The position numbers and the translations under genes were made by a program. Below the pieces are notes generated by a model. The model did no database searches and was not told the DNA's origin. It saw only the letters and a list, made by a program, of their open reading frames with translations. From Isochrysis galbana (Eukaryota; Haptophyta; Isochrysidales; Isochrysidaceae): 64,000 nt of DNA. The stretch spans positions 403,528-467,527 of the forward strand of contig CM030941.1 of NCBI GenBank assembly GCA_018136815.1, read 5' to 3'. Positions 43,060-52,748 of this stretch are shown piece by piece (within the stretch, counting starts at the first letter, position 1; each line of letters starts with the position of its first letter).

Positions 43060-45937
43060 CCTGCAGCGAGTCACCTACACCTGTCGACCAGGCGCCGACA
43101 TCATCCAAGTATGGCATACAAATCTCCCATGCCAGCCCACCGAGAACGGCGTCCATGAGGCGGCACATATACGAGGGACCGGATTGAACACCGAAAGGCA
43201 AGTAATTGAACTCGTACTTGCCGCGATGAGTAGTGAACGCGGTGATATGTTTATCGGATTCTTTGATCGGTATACCCCAGAAACCAGATGCCAGGTCCAG
43301 GGTGCAAAGGAATAGAGAATCGAGGTTGCCTTGACCGGACGACAATCGGTCGATGGCTTCTACCGTGAGGGGAAGAGGGCTGTCCTCTAGACGAAGCTTA
43401 GAGTTGACGTCGCGATAATCTACGCAGAAACGTACGGAGCCATCCTTCTTAGTGACTAACACGACTCGAGAGGCCCACGACGAATTTGATTTCCTAATGA
43501 TGCCCGCGGACTCCATCTTGCAAACTTCGTCCTCTATGATCTTCTCACCCTCTCGTCCAACTCTAGACGGTGCGTGACGGTGAGCTTCGGCTCCGGGGTT
43601 GAGCGGTAGCTCTACCTCCATCACGTGAGTGTGATTCGGGTTAGTCGGGTCAATTGCGAAAGCAGCGATACGTCGGGCCAGTACACGACGAACTTGTTCA
43701 CGTTGGGGCATCGAGAGACGGCCCTCGGGGTCGATCTTGGCTGCCTCGAGGAGCTTGCGTTGGTCCTCGTTGAGCGACTCAATCACATCCGGCGAGTTAT
43801 TGTCACCGACGCGGTGATAAGTTCCAGCGTGAATCTTGAATCGAACCTGTAGCGAAGCTACAGGATGGAACGACGGAAGGTGTAGTGGTTTGGGGTCAGT
43901 ATTGGCCACCGTAACCGCGATGGTGTGGTCGGATTTCGGCCTCTCTACTTGAGGGATGACGAGCGGAGAGCTGTCAATAGTCTCGCGTGTAGGGAGTCGG
44001 TCCACGAGCATGGCGCAGTCTTCGTGTTCTCGAAGAGCTAGCGGAATTCGGACGTGAAACGTCGCCCGATGATAGGCCGGGATCGTGATAGGTTCATGGG
44101 TATATAGGAGGTACTCGGAGCCACAAGACGCCGGCGCTTTGGCGGCAAACTCATCGGCCGTGTTGAAGAGCGGCTCGGAGACTAGCTGGTTGTCGTTTTC
44201 GGCGGCTTGCGGCCCTCGGAAGAAGTCAGTCGTGATTGGGTTCGCGGAGGTCGGACAGACCTGTGCACAAGTCATGCTGACAGGGACCACCGCTATCGGT
44301 GACGTCGAGACGCGAAAGATCGGCGGAGCGTCGGGGCTTGGACTGCCATTAACCTCAAGAGGAGCCACCGTGGATGGGGCACCGAGGGTGATAGAGCCGT
44401 CCGCGCTGTCGGAGGCGAGCTGAATCGAAGCGGCGTGCGTAGCTAAGAAGTCGTTCCCGAGCAGTAGCATCGGGTTGCCTTCAATCACCATGAACGTATG
44501 ACGAAAGAGAAATCCACCGACGGAGAAAACGATTCGAGCCTTGCCTCGCGTGATAAGAGGTAGGCCGTCTGGGCCATGGAGCGGTGTCACTACGGCTTGC
44601 GGCAGCCGCTCGACGCATGCGTCGTTGGGTAGGCTGGACAAGAGGGAAGTGGTCACGACCGACGGGCCAGCTCCGGTGTCAGCGAGTGTGCTGTTGACCG
44701 TGAGGGCGGAGTCGGCTAAGATTACTCCTTCTTTGCCGGCAGCCTCGCCGGAGCGGCAGACCATTAGATCTCGAACATATAGACAATGCCTTGGGTAGGC
44801 AGATGGTAGGGTATCCACGACGCTCTCCGGCCGGTGCGCGGTCACGTGTGCAATGGTGTCGGACAGGGACGGGGTTGGTCGCCAGCGTCGTTGCTCGGGT
44901 GAATTCGTCGTCAAACTGGTCGTCGTCTCTTCGGGTACTCCGACTGCCGCTATCGTGGCAGAGGGCCTAGAGGGGTCGTCCTCGTTGGTAGCGGTACAGG
45001 GTGATAGCTTGGGACTAGTGTAGCCCAGGCCTCTCTTGTCGGTGGGGTGCCTCGGGTGGTCGGACATCTTTTCCCAATCTTTCTCGAGACGGGCTTGGGC
45101 TTCTGTCTTGGGTCTTCGAACTAATGAGGCTAGCTCTTCGGCGCGGATGCCTTTGGCTTCCACGAACTCGATCGGCGCTCGGACGGCAGCGGCGAGGTCG
45201 GATTCCTCGTCGGCGTTTCGTCCGGCTAGAGCTTGCGCTCTTATTTCGTCAGCGGTTTCGAGCGTGACGTTGGACCATTTCTGGTCCCCGTTCACTCCGA
45301 ATGATTGCCATTGTTGGCGCCGCTTCCGGAGAGTCGTCGGCGTCGTCGGACGCGGCGAGCTCGCGCGTGCCGGAGGCGGGGCGGTCCATGGAGAGAATGG
45401 GTCGTGGAGTGTAGACTCGGAGGCGTGGAGTGGCGTGTCGTTGTCGTGGTTATCGTGGGTTTCTTTTTGGTCTTCGTGGTTGTCTGACTCGGGAGTAGCT
45501 GGACGGGAAACAACGGGGTCGGAAGAAACTTCACTCGTTTCCCTCCCCCTCTCATAACGATGAAGAGCCGACCACGGCTCGTAGGCGGTAGCCTCGGTCG
45601 AGCTAAGTGAAGGCCGGTCCAATAGGCTGCACCGCGCGCAAGCGAGTAGCTCTAACGCGGACAATTTCTTCGTCGACGTCTGGTCTCGCTGTTGGCTCAA
45701 ATGTCGAAGAAGAACAGGCATCCAATGGATCGCCATCGCTCCAGCTACACCGACGTAGGTGCGGCTGCGAAGAGCGCCACGGTGCGGTGAAGGAGAGAGG
45801 TTAGCCATGGCCGACTCACGGCCATCCACGACGCAAGTTGGCTGGAGGGGCGGCAGCCCTTTGGTGAGGTACAACCCGGTGGCTTTCTGGTGTCCAGTGC
45901 CGTGCTCCCAGGGTTGGACGAATTGGGTCGGGGTCAA
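43060..45937 (-). CDS. Pol middle part: methyltransferase C-terminus, retropepsin, reverse transcriptase palm
   Basis: Opens with the remaining methyltransferase motifs QFVQPWEHGTGHQKATGLYL and GLPPLQPT, then SPSPHRGALRSRTYVGVAGA ending near 45700. A charged linker follows. Retropepsin has NSTLADTGAGPSVV at about 44690 and MLLLGNDFL. The RT has KMESAGIIRKSNSSWASRVV, RFCVDYRDVNSKL, LCTLDLASGFWGIPI, YEFNYLPFGVQSGPSYMCRL and the active site MPYLDDV at about 43110. The reading frame stays open to 42761, but the RT sequence is lost shortly after YLDD, at about 43060, where homologous residues resume in another frame. Confidence 0.85.
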
Positions 45938-48585
45938 CCCCCGACTAAACGGCGAGCTTCCGCATGCATCCGAGGGTTCTCGACCGCTACAAACGGAGCA
46001 GTGGCGGAGGCCATTGACTTGAAGACGCGAGCGGCCGACTCAAGAGCGGCACGACGTCCGGGTTCTTGGGAGAGCCATTGACTGCTGACAGCGGAGAGGT
46101 ACGTGCAGGGCGGGTGGGCGATGACTAGGTCCCAACCTAGGTTTTGGACATGAAGCGCGTCGCCTTGGAAGTGGGGCACGTAATCGATCTCGGAAGGATA
46201 CAAATCGCACGTAGCTACATCAGCACCGGCGAGTAGGAACATGGAGGAGACGACGCCGCTCGTCTCGCCAACGACGAGAACGCGTGGTGCGTGACAGCCA
46301 GACGTCAGCCCGTCTTGGACTCGTTGATTCATCTTCGTGAGCTCAGCGCAAAGCTCATCGAAGTGCTTGGGTAGCGCGGCGGCAGGCGAGGCTAGGGTGC
46401 CATTGCGAGGCCGGCGAAGCTCTTGGGCTGCCTCCGTGAGGTGCCGAGGTAATACCACCGCAGAGCCGCTCGCTCGTGCACGAAGAGAGGCGAGAGCGTG
46501 GAGAGCGGGTGACGGGGTATCATCACGGGTGCCGACATCGGAGTTGTTTTGAGAGGAATCGAAGGACTGGATCGCGGACGCATTGATCGCTGCCACGCGC
46601 ATGATGGTGGTGGCAGTGGTATCGAGAGGCAGGCAGTGCTCGGAGGCGGCGACCGGTGGCCGCAGCGACGTAGGACGAATGGAAGAAGACTCGGATATCG
46701 ACGACGTAGAGACGGGCTCGGAGGACGGGATTGACGAAGAAACTCGGAGAAGTGGGGTGTCGGACGGCGGCGACGGACGCCGCGGCCGCGAGACCACCGG
46801 TGAGAGACATGAAGGACATGGCTCAGGGACTCGGTTGGGCTGGCTCAATGGGCGTAGAAGCTCGGTTTGGGAGGCCGCCGTTCCTCGACGTGCAGAGGAG
46901 TTGTGGTCACTCTCCATGGTCACGTCGGAAGAGGAGACGTCGTTGCATTCTGTCGTCGGCGGGGTCGGCGCCGGCGAAAGAAGGGACGTGGCTGTCGTAG
47001 AAGCCGGCTGCGGGGAAGGCTGGGGCCAGGGTGGTGGCTCTGCGGCAGCGGCTGGCGTGGGTAGTGGCCGAAGAGGTTCTGCAATGCGAAGCATTCTTCG
47101 GAGGACTTGGCTCGGGCTAGCGGGTGGATGGACCGCTGAAATTACGGTGGATTCAGACTCGAATTCGGAAGACTCGGCGACTTGAGAGGGGCTAGGAGAC
47201 GGCTGTTCAAGCTCCTCCAGGGCTCTCGGTTGATGGGGTGGCGTGGGGACGCCGGTGGTCGACCGCGGACTCCGCGGTGACGTTAATTTGTACTCGGACT
47301 CGGACTCGTCGTTTCTGGCGTGCTGGACGCCAATAACAGGGCTAACTTTCGAAATGGGAACGGACGGGGCCGGCTCAAAGGTGAAGCCCCCTGGCGTCGC
47401 AACCGTCGGTGAGGACGAAGCTGAAGCTTGTGATGACAATAGGGGCACGGTGGCCAGCACCGGTTGGCTCGGTGCGGCCGAAATCTCGGACTCGGTGACG
47501 GGCTTGATTACGCGGGCTCGGGATGCACTGTCTTGTGCGATTGGACTCGGACTCGGAACGGAAACGGAAGGGATCGGCTCGGCGGCGTGCAGCCTGCTGG
47601 AGTGGCAGGCCGGCTGCGGCGAGACTCGGAACGGTGGCTCGGACAAGGACACAGTGGCTGTCGTCGAGGGCTTCGGCGTCAGCTTGTGTTTGGACTCGAT
47701 ACGCGGTGGCTCGTGAAACGGGGCTCGGTTGTGGTTGGAATTCTGGAAGTGACCGGAGATTCCAAATGACTCAGACTCGGGGCGCGGAGGACCGAAGGTG
47801 AACACTCCCGCGGAAGGAGTGGTCGTCGGAGGCTCAGTGAGTGGCTGGAGCTCCGTTAATCCTGCGGTCGACCGCGTGGTAGGACTCGGTGACGTTGTAA
47901 ACTCGGACTCGGACTCGGACTCGGACTCGGATGGCTCAGAACGGGGTTTGCTCAAAACAGGCTTGGACTCGGACTCGAAAGAAAGTGGGGAAGAACCGGA
48001 GAACTGCGCCTCCATCGTCGTAGTAATGGAGACTGGTGATACCGGTGATGACTGGACTGGGCTCAGACTCGTAGATGGGCTCGCGGTGGCGTAAGACGAA
48101 GAGGGTAATTCTGAACGTGACTTGGACTCGGACTCGTACTCGGGAGACGTTTTGTGGCTCGGACATGCGAAATTTGATTTGAAGGATTGAAGGTTGGATT
48201 GGGCCTGCGGCGGCTGGATTTTCGCAGACCGTGAGGTCTTGGACTGGGGATGCTTGAGGAGTGGCGGGGGGTAGCGGTTGAGCGGCTTGAGTTGATAGAG
48301 AGGCGGTGACGGTTGACTTGGTTTTGAGGACTCGTGCGTGATATCGAGAATCAGGATGGAATCATCGGCATTGGGAGAAATAGGGGCAATCGGCGAGGAG
48401 GCAGGAGAAAGAGGGGGATGGAGGTGGCAGGGCTTGTCTGGAACTTGGGGAATCCTGGGGTACCGGTTGGAGGCCGTAGAAGTACTCGGCCGTAGCGTAA
48501 TACGATCTTTTGGTGGGTGGCGTTCAGGCCCACTACCCTGGACTGGTAGCGGGGTAACAGCGCGGACGTGGGCCCCGCCGGCGAC
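45934..48585 (-). CDS. Pol N-terminal part: Ser/Pro/Glu-rich linker and DNA methyltransferase N-terminal motifs
   Basis: Same frame as gag, directly after its TAG; the first in-frame Met is at 48015. A long low-complexity linker includes a Ser-Glu dipeptide run from a CTCGGA hexamer repeat (about 47902-47932). At about 46300-45950 lies a methyltransferase: SAM-binding APRVLVVGETSGVVSSMFLL, acidic CDLYPSEIDY, GDALHV, then the catalytic motif WDLVIAHPPCTYLSAVSSQW, and FVAVENPRMHA. These match, in order and spacing, the short methyltransferases of phages and prophages usually annotated as DNA cytosine methyltransferases (PPC loop with candidate catalytic Cys, then ENP). The frame ends at 45934, after a run of five Gs at 45942-45938. 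The rest of the domain continues in the next frame. The second copy has six Gs here. Confidence 0.8.
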   Translation of the reverse strand, partial: VAGGAHVRAVTPLPVQGSGPERHPPKDRITLRPSTSTASNRYPRIPQVPDKPCHLHPPLSPASSPIAPISPNADDSILILDITHESSKPSQPSPPLYQLKPLNRYPPPLLKHPQSKTSRSAKIQPPQAQSNLQSFKSNFACPSHKTSPEYESESKSRSELPSSSYATASPSTSLSPVQSSPVSPVSITTTMEAQFSGSSPLSFESESKPVLSKPRSEPSESESESESEFTTSPSPTTRSTAGLTELQPLTEPPTTTPSAGVFTFGPPRPESESFGISGHFQNSNHNRAPFHEPPRIESKHKLTPKPSTTATVSLSEPPFRVSPQPACHSSRLHAAEPIPSVSVPSPSPIAQDSASRARVIKPVTESEISAAPSQPVLATVPLLSSQASASSSPTVATPGGFTFEPAPSVPISKVSPVIGVQHARNDESESEYKLTSPRSPRSTTGVPTPPHQPRALEELEQPSPSPSQVAESSEFESESTVISAVHPPASPSQVLRRMLRIAEPLRPLPTPAAAAEPPPWPQPSPQPASTTATSLLSPAPTPPTTECNDVSSSDVTMESDHNSSARRGTAASQTELLRPLSQPNRVPEPCPSCLSPVVSRPRRPSPPSDTPLLRVSSSIPSSEPVSTSSISESSSIRPTSLRPPVAASEHCLPLDTTATTIMRVAAINASAIQSFDSSQNNSDVGTRDDTPSPALHALASLRARASGSAVVLPRHLTEAAQELRRPRNGTLASPAAALPKHFDELCAELTKMNQRVQDGLTSGCHAPRVLVVGETSGVVSSMFLLAGADVATCDLYPSEIDYVPHFQGDALHVQNLGWDLVIAHPPCTYLSAVSSQWLSQEPGRRAALESAARVFKSMASATAPFVAVENPRMHAEARRLVGG

Positions 48586-51372
48586 CTACTGGGCCGGACG
48601 GAGAACAACCATCGTGCGGAGGCGGCGGTGGACTTCTGGGTCGTTACCACACTCGCCACTGCCGCCTTCGCAGAGAAAACGAATGTATGGTTGGCAAACG
48701 ACGGGGTTATGAGCTCCGTCGCCCGTGCCATACTTCCACAAGTCTGCCTCGGGCGTACCAGATGGAGCCCGGGGACGAAAGGCGCAGTACGCGCAGCCGT
48801 TGGCGTCGGTCCACTCCTTGACGTCGCGGTCTAAGTCGTCGAGACGCGGCGCCGTCATGGTGGCATCCGAGGGACGGCAGCGCGTGAGCGCAGCGCGAAG
48901 GGCCGGGTGACCCGCGTAACGAGAGATTTGCCAGAAGCGGGCTCGCGCTCGAGACCAGCTACCTGGATCCCATTCCGAGAGGCCCGAATCGGCCGGAAGC
49001 CCAAGGCCGTTCGGAGGGGGATCACATTGGCGACGGGAAGACGTGCTTTTGCCGAGGGGACGGTCAAGAAGTGCGTCCGGTAACGGAGACGATGCGGAGT
49101 AATTCGTAGGCGGAGGCGGAGCCCGACGATTGTCAGCGCCAGTCGCCTTGCGGTTCGAGTTGTTGTTTTGCGATTTTAATGCCTCGGCCACCGCCGCTTG
49201 GACGGCGGCGACCATCGAAGCCGTAGTGTCTGCGGGGTTAGAGGCAGTCTTAGCAACCTTGGCGGTCTTGGTGGACTTGGAAGTAGTCGCCGGCGGCGTC
49301 ACGGCGGCGACCGTGACCGACGCTTGTTGGCCAGCGCGGGCTTGTTCGTACGGGCTCAGGTAGCGCTGGCAGAGGTTGACGCACGAAAGGGCCGAACGAG
49401 GGAGCTCGTGGTTCTCGACGCGGAAGCGAGTCTTCGCAAGACACTCGCCGAACTTGGTCGCGTTATCCACGCCGCGAGCCGCGTCGACCTTGTCGTTCCG
49501 AATGATGGACTCGAATCGTTGATTGATATCGTGCGACATGTTTGGGTGGTCCCAGACCGTCGTGGCATCCACCTTCGCGTCACCCATCTTGCGGACGTAC
49601 GCGCGCACCAAATTCTTGGATAACTCTAAGAGATCGGAGCCGGCTTCACGGGCTACGAGGCGGTCCCACTCCATGGAGGCGGAGTCTTTGGCGAAGCCGG
49701 GCACGTTGGCCGCGATGGTGGCGTCGCACTTGCGGAGAAGCACGTCGCAGGCCAGCGCGGGATTGAGAGAGAGAACCGGATCTTCGGCGAGATCGAGGAG
49801 GAAGGCGTAAATCCTTTGGTTGCCGGTGGTGCACAAGTTGGCGGCCGCTAGCAAGGATGTAAAGATTTCACGGTGGTCGCAGCCGAGCGAGAGGGCGCGC
49901 TCGAGTGGCTTGATGAAGGACAGACGAAAATCATTCCAGGAGGTGGCCGCTGTCTGGACGTTGTCCGAGGCCAGGCCCTTGGGGAACTTGATCTCGGAAA
50001 GCTCTTTGCCCATTCGGACTTGGTGATGGAGGGTGCGGTCGAGGAAGAAGCGGCTCCGAGCCCACTTGGTCACGTGCTCCTTCTCGAAAAACACACGGTA
50101 GTGCCAAACATTGCCGGCCCGAGAGAGGCCGCCGTTGAGAATGGCGTGGATTAGCTCGAAATCGTCGGAGTTCTTGTAGAGAGAAGCTACCTCATAGGGG
50201 GACATGTTAAACAGTTGGTCCCATGAGGCTAGGATGACCTCTCGCTCAGAAACATCCCCGGCGAGGCTTGGATCGACGGGATGCCGCCGAGTCGCCGGAT
50301 TTGGAAGCGAGCGGAGGCCCGCGACGGTGGGTGGAGGTTGGGGATCAGAAACAGGCTTGACAGACGGGACAGGAACGGGTGTATTGGGTACGGGATCGGA
50401 AATCGGATTTGGCGGAACGGAGAACGGCGCGGCGGGCAAAGGTTGAGAAGGGAACTTGGCCGAGGCAGGGGGAGCACCGATGGAGTTGTCTCCTTCTTCC
50501 ACAAGCGGTGGCGAAGTTTCGACTCGAGACGAAGTCGTAGTGCCCGCTTGGCCCTGTAGAATGTTGAGTATCGTGTTGAAGGTAGACCCCACCTCTCGCT
50601 GAAATTCTTCGTGGCGCTGGGCGGCTTGGAGGGTAGAGGACTCGAGGCGGTCGACAGCGCCGCGGAGAGCCTCGATCTGGACTTGTTGGTCCATGATTTG
50701 GGCGGCGCCGACGGTGGCGGTCGGAGGTGGAACGACGTTACGTTTGGGGTACGAATACGTCGACGGGGGTGGAACAAACTCTTCATATGGTGGGGGCTCG
50801 AAAGGAGGGAGGGACCGGACGGAACCCACATCATCTTCAGCACCAACCACAGAGGGATTGAGAGAGGAAGGAACACTTGGCAAAGGATCAGCGAAAGAAA
50901 GGAGAGGAAAGGCCACCGGTGGAGCAACGGACGAGGCTAGAGGACCCATTCCAGCTCCAGTTGACGGGGTGTGAGTAGAGGCCCGCGGAGGCGGCGGAAC
51001 TTCGACCGTCGGCGCGGAGAGGCGAGAGGGGGGGAGAACTGGCTCGGAAAGGCTCTCCTTTGAAGAAGGGAGGGGTCCCACGAGGCTCTCTTCCCCAGGA
51101 GACTTCGACCCGAACAGTTCGGGAAGAGAAGAAGAAGAGACGGGCTCATGACGCGGGGACGATGAAGATTTCTCAAGGGAAGAACTCGACGTGACGACCG
51201 GAGCCGAAGGCGCGAGCGAAGATTTTGTGCTTGTCAGAGCAAGGCTCATCTCACTCTTGGAGATGGCCTGCGAGGGCGCGCCGGCAGCTAGCGCGGAATG
51301 CGGTTCTTGCGGGGAGCTCATGGAGCTTTCCTCGGGGGTGACTACGGGCATGGTGATCGACGCACGACGCAC
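48586..51372 (-). CDS. Chromovirus gag
   Basis: A 928-residue frame. The N-terminal 300 residues are Ser/Pro-rich. The first 47 codons lie in the LTR, so translation might instead start at a later Met such as the one at about codon 141 (GAGMGPLASS). The conserved capsid-like part is helical (WNDFRLSFIKPLERALSLGC, IYAFLLDLAEDPVLSLNPAL). A C-terminal Cys-rich stretch (NGCAYCAFRP, CEGGSGECGNDPEVHRR) could act as a zinc knuckle, though not the classic CCHC spacing. It ends with CAG TAG at 48588-48586, and the same frame continues downstream without another stop for more than 2.6 kb. Confidence 0.75.
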   Translation of the reverse strand: MRRASITMPVVTPEESSMSSPQEPHSALAAGAPSQAISKSEMSLALTSTKSSLAPSAPVVTSSSSLEKSSSSPRHEPVSSSSLPELFGSKSPGEESLVGPLPSSKESLSEPVLPPSRLSAPTVEVPPPPRASTHTPSTGAGMGPLASSVAPPVAFPLLSFADPLPSVPSSLNPSVVGAEDDVGSVRSLPPFEPPPYEEFVPPPSTYSYPKRNVVPPPTATVGAAQIMDQQVQIEALRGAVDRLESSTLQAAQRHEEFQREVGSTFNTILNILQGQAGTTTSSRVETSPPLVEEGDNSIGAPPASAKFPSQPLPAAPFSVPPNPISDPVPNTPVPVPSVKPVSDPQPPPTVAGLRSLPNPATRRHPVDPSLAGDVSEREVILASWDQLFNMSPYEVASLYKNSDDFELIHAILNGGLSRAGNVWHYRVFFEKEHVTKWARSRFFLDRTLHHQVRMGKELSEIKFPKGLASDNVQTAATSWNDFRLSFIKPLERALSLGCDHREIFTSLLAAANLCTTGNQRIYAFLLDLAEDPVLSLNPALACDVLLRKCDATIAANVPGFAKDSASMEWDRLVAREAGSDLLELSKNLVRAYVRKMGDAKVDATTVWDHPNMSHDINQRFESIIRNDKVDAARGVDNATKFGECLAKTRFRVENHELPRSALSCVNLCQRYLSPYEQARAGQQASVTVAAVTPPATTSKSTKTAKVAKTASNPADTTASMVAAVQAAVAEALKSQNNNSNRKATGADNRRAPPPPTNYSASSPLPDALLDRPLGKSTSSRRQCDPPPNGLGLPADSGLSEWDPGSWSRARARFWQISRYAGHPALRAALTRCRPSDATMTAPRLDDLDRDVKEWTDANGCAYCAFRPRAPSGTPEADLWKYGTGDGAHNPVVCQPYIRFLCEGGSGECGNDPEVHRRLRTMVVLRPAQ

Positions 51373-52629
51373 GACGCACGGAGGGCGCGGAAGTGTGGAA
51401 GGAGGCTTGTGGGAGGTGGTGGCAGGCGACTGGGGGTGGCTCAGGCGCGTGCTTGGCTGGTATTGACTCGTTGACTCGGGGTATAGACTCGGGAACTCGG
51501 GGGGACTCGCTTGGGAACACGGTGGGACTCGACGAAGTTGCTACAAAAACACTCACAAGAAACCCAAACCCCAACGACCTTGGGCTCAGAAAACTAACGT
51601 AAACACTCCGGAATCATACGATAAACAAACCCTCCCCGTGCGACAAAGGCTGAGGTCGCGATCGCTCGTCATGCGCGAAGAAATACGGAAAGAGAGCGCA
51701 AAACTACGCAAACGAAGGGTTCAAACTATCGTTAAAGTGAAAACTCGTCCGCTGAAGCCAACGCGGAGGGTCGAGGAGAGGTCCAAACTCGCGCGGGGGG
51801 AAGAAGGCGATGTGCAGAGAGAACTTCTAGACAAGCGACGAGCAAGGGGCGACGAAACAAGACGCGAGACGCGGGGCGCGTGCCATTCGTTCTTCCTTTC
51901 TTTCACCGAAAACGCGGCGAAACTAACGTTAAACATCGGTACCCCCTCCGCGAGAATCGCGAAGAAGAACGGACGAGATGGAGGCAATCATCGAAGGAAT
52001 CGCGAGAGGAATCGAAGCGAGGGGGGGGAAACAGCGCGCGCGGGGGGGGAACGAACGACGGCCGGAGGAAACGAACCGCGCGCGGAGGAGAAGAACCTCG
52101 CGCGGGGGGGGGGAATAATATAACGGCCGGAGGCGACGGATGGCACGCCGAGAGGAAGAACCTGCCGCGGGGGGCGAGGGACCGAGGGCACGGCGGGGCA
52201 GCGTGGGAGGGCGCGAGGGTGATCTCGGAGCGAGATCGCGTCCTTTCCCTCGCGGAGCGCAGAGAGACCCCCACGGAACATCCTGGGACCGGAGAATGTT
52301 TTGGACGAAACTTCCCTCCGTCGGCCGAGGAGAGGAGGACGGAGAGAGAGAGAGAGAGAGTCTCGCAGAGCAACTGCGGAACGAGAAGTCGACGTCATGC
52401 CGTTTTATTACCTTAAACGAGCCAACAATTATAGTAACAGCAAAAACAAAATTCGAATCGCAAATTTCGAGACCAAAATCTGCAAACCTGGACTTGAGAC
52501 CATGGGGAATCCGAATCTGTGTGTCTTGTGCGTCAGTGGCAACACGGGGAACTGTTCAATTGTAATTGTGAGCGCGTACCTTACACGAATATTCATGCCT
52601 ACAGCCTTCAGATGGGCAGGAATACAACA
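51232..52629 (-). repeat. 5' LTR of the chromovirus
   Basis: Reads TGTTGTATTCC...CTGACA on the minus strand, 1398 bp. The boundary is set by comparison with 16345-17743, whose flank differs. The gag frame's first Met (51372) lies 141 bp inside it. No tRNA-type primer-binding site starting TGG follows the LTR; the next bases read AGCACAAAATC. Confidence 0.85.
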
Positions 52630-52748
52630 CCTAGATACTATATACACCTAACCAACAGTTCTCAGGTCTCAGGATCGCTGAAGCGCGCGCAGGTAATAAA
52701 AAATAATTACAACTGGGAATATCGGCGGCTGCACTGAGCCGCTGGCCG

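Larger units (their letters stand above)
38783..52629 (-). mobile_element. Ty3/Gypsy chromovirus carrying a DNA methyltransferase domain
   Basis: About 13.85 kb, minus strand. Order from the 5' end: LTR (52629-51232), gag, TAG, Ser/Pro-rich linker, DNA methyltransferase, retropepsin, reverse transcriptase, RNase H, zinc-binding and DDE integrase, chromodomain, polypurine tract, LTR (40144 to the gap). Integrase after RNase H plus a terminal chromodomain define a Ty3/Gypsy chromovirus. A methyltransferase between gag and protease is not part of the usual set. The internal region is about 11 kb, longer than typical for the group. Pol has several single-base frame breaks. A 3' fragment of the same family lies at 16.35-18.13 kb and an integrase relic at 21.8 kb. 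Confidence 0.9.

Noticed and set aside
45934-45945. Programmed frameshift as the main explanation of the methyltransferase break
   Set aside because: The second copy has one more G at the same site, and similar one-base losses occur throughout the left half of the element, so an indel is simpler.
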